Assembly (NCBI GenBank): GCA_965243715.1
Contig: CBDEVU010000006.1
Location: 239,516 to 303,515, forward strand
Reading direction: 5' to 3'
Origin: UBA11606 sp965243715
GTDB taxonomy: Bacteria > Actinomycetota > Acidimicrobiia > Acidimicrobiales > Aldehydirespiratoraceae
DNA length: 64,000 nucleotides
How positions within the stretch are numbered: the stretch's first letter is position 1; each line of letters begins with the position of its first letter. A program made the position numbers and the translations under genes. The notes beneath the pieces are model-generated. The model saw nothing but the letters and a program-made list of their open reading frames with translations. It did no database searches and was not told the origin of the DNA. Below, piece by piece: positions 63,086-64,000 of the stretch.

Positions 63086-64000
63086 TGGCCGTGTCGCGCC
63101 GGGTGGCGGCCCAACACGAAGACTGGCTCACCCTTATCCGCCCGGAGGCGCCGTGGTTCTCGCTACCGGTGCTCAAGCGGGTCTGGCCCAACGGCCTCGA
63201 TCGTACCGACCCAAAAATACGAGCCGAGAACAAGGTTCGATGGTGCGGCGACGCTAACGATCGCTCTGGGTATCTCGATTGGCTACTCCGTGATGTGCTC
63301 GGCTGGGGGGTCGATTACCGCACAGGAGACGAGTTAGCCCCCGACTTGGCGGCTGGGGTCACCCGCAAGGGCATCACCGTCACCCCAACTGGCGTGTATG
63401 CGCCGATCGCGCCAGCTCCGGTGGGTCTGTTCGATGCCACTGCCGACACGGGTTGGCAAGAGACCGACTCCTCCGATGGTTCGCCCGTGGCTCGGCCCCG
63501 AGTGCTGGTGTTCGTGGTCCCGGCGGGCACTGATCCGCAGCGCAGTCCGGCGGGCGATACCTGGTCGGCCACTTGGGTGCAGCGCGCCGCTTTAGTTGGT
63601 CGTCACTTCAAGATCCCGCTGGCGCTAGTCACCGACGGCGATCACCTAACCTTAGTACATGCTCGCCACGACGGCGCGCCTGGGGCGGGAACGTGGCGTG
63701 CCTCGGAGTTCGTGACCGAACCGGTTCTTCTCGACTCGTTTCGTTCCGTGCTACACGCCGGTCGCTTTATCGGGGTGGAGGAGAACAACACCTGCGAGGC
63801 CCTGCTCGTCGAATCGGTCAAATCGCAGGCCGATGTCACCGACGGTCTCGGCCGTCAGGTTCGCCAAGCCACCGAACTGCTAGTCAACGCCTTATCACGG
63901 GCCAATCTAGCCCGCAACGGTCAACTCCTTGACGGGATCGAACCGAACGAGGTTTATCAGGCTGCGGTCGCGGTGATGATGCGTACCGTGTTTTTGCTGG
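63085..64000 (+). CDS. drmMI: Start of probable DISARM adenine methylase DrmMI, 3' partial
   Basis: ATG 63085 overlaps the DrmD stop (TGATG), and the frame stays open to the window edge, 305 codons. The visible part is the non-catalytic N terminus (WLTLIRPEAPWFSLPVLKRV, YLDWLLRDVLGWGVDYRTG, VNALSRANLARNGQ). It has no methylase motif yet; in class 1 DISARM and BREX-type methylases these motifs come later. The identity is inferred mainly from position after drmD. It would methylate host DNA so that DISARM spares it. Confidence 0.6.
   Translation, partial: MAVSRRVAAQHEDWLTLIRPEAPWFSLPVLKRVWPNGLDRTDPKIRAENKVRWCGDANDRSGYLDWLLRDVLGWGVDYRTGDELAPDLAAGVTRKGITVTPTGVYAPIAPAPVGLFDATADTGWQETDSSDGSPVARPRVLVFVVPAGTDPQRSPAGDTWSATWVQRAALVGRHFKIPLALVTDGDHLTLVHARHDGAPGAGTWRASEFVTEPVLLDSFRSVLHAGRFIGVEENNTCEALLVESVKSQADVTDGLGRQVRQATELLVNALSRANLARNGQLLDGIEPNEVYQAAVAVMMRTVFLL

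Overview
The window looks like a chromosomal segment of a mesophilic actinobacterium, most likely of the Acidimicrobiia type. This is an inference from moderate-to-high GC, an F420-type luciferase-like oxidoreductase, lipoproteins with CSSD/CGGDDD lipoboxes and acidic linkers, and regulators whose start codon sits 6-7 nt after a -10 box (leaderless mRNAs). No 16S or marker gene is present, so the taxon is not proven. About 38 kb encodes catabolism and transport. About 25 kb, in three islands, encodes defence or toxin-antitoxin genes.

Left part (1-13.3 kb): the 3' end of a sugar-type binding protein; a five-gene HAAT-type ABC importer (1140-5822, + strand); and, converging on it, a 2-aminobenzoate (anthranilate) CoA-thioester pathway. 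The pathway has a fused 2-aminobenzoyl-CoA monooxygenase/reductase and an acyl-CoA dehydrogenase on the minus strand, and, divergently, a short-chain dehydrogenase, enoyl-CoA hydratase, Rid-family protein, stand-alone Lrp/AsnC ligand-binding domain and 2-aminobenzoate-CoA ligase. A palindromic divergent promoter lies between the two arms.

Island 1 (13.4-27.1 kb): a self-regulating AlbA_2/ATPase-type regulator, then eight tightly packed genes: a small MazF-like protein, a sigma-factor-like protein, a PemK-like barrel protein, a DUF3696-type ATPase, two HsdM paralogues (the first with a degenerate NPPP catalytic motif), HsdS and HsdR. Overlaps and short gaps suggest one transcript, which would make it a type I restriction-modification operon with four unusual leading genes. 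This is the best candidate for an undescribed system. An unknown gene and an unusual structured inverted repeat follow.

Middle (27.6-41.3 kb): a vanadium-haloperoxidase-type lipoprotein, a lipoprotein plus MacAB-like ABC exporter, and a family-5 (dipeptide/oligopeptide) ABC importer with a fused DppD-DppF ATPase and a PfkB sugar kinase. Island 2 (41.6-47.3 kb): a DUF4011 helicase-nuclease and a broken DUF262 gene. It is flanked by a 32-bp direct repeat and a deletion-scarred relic of the neighbouring binding-protein gene.

Right part (47.3-58.6 kb): a nine-gene minus-strand operon for reductive pyrimidine catabolism (beta-ureidopropionase, aminotransferase, dihydropyrimidinase, CoA-acylating semialdehyde dehydrogenase, F420-type oxidoreductase) plus an NMT1/ThiY-type ABC importer, with a divergent MocR-type regulator. 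Island 3 (58.6-64 kb): a HigBA-like toxin-antitoxin pair, a scrambled relic of the MocR gene end, and the start of a class 1 DISARM operon (drmD with a 12-G tract and frameshift, then the start of the presumed drmMI, cut by the window edge). Seven genes are frameshifted as read, six of them in defence islands; several shifts lie at homopolymers, so sequencing error, decay and phase variation all remain possible.
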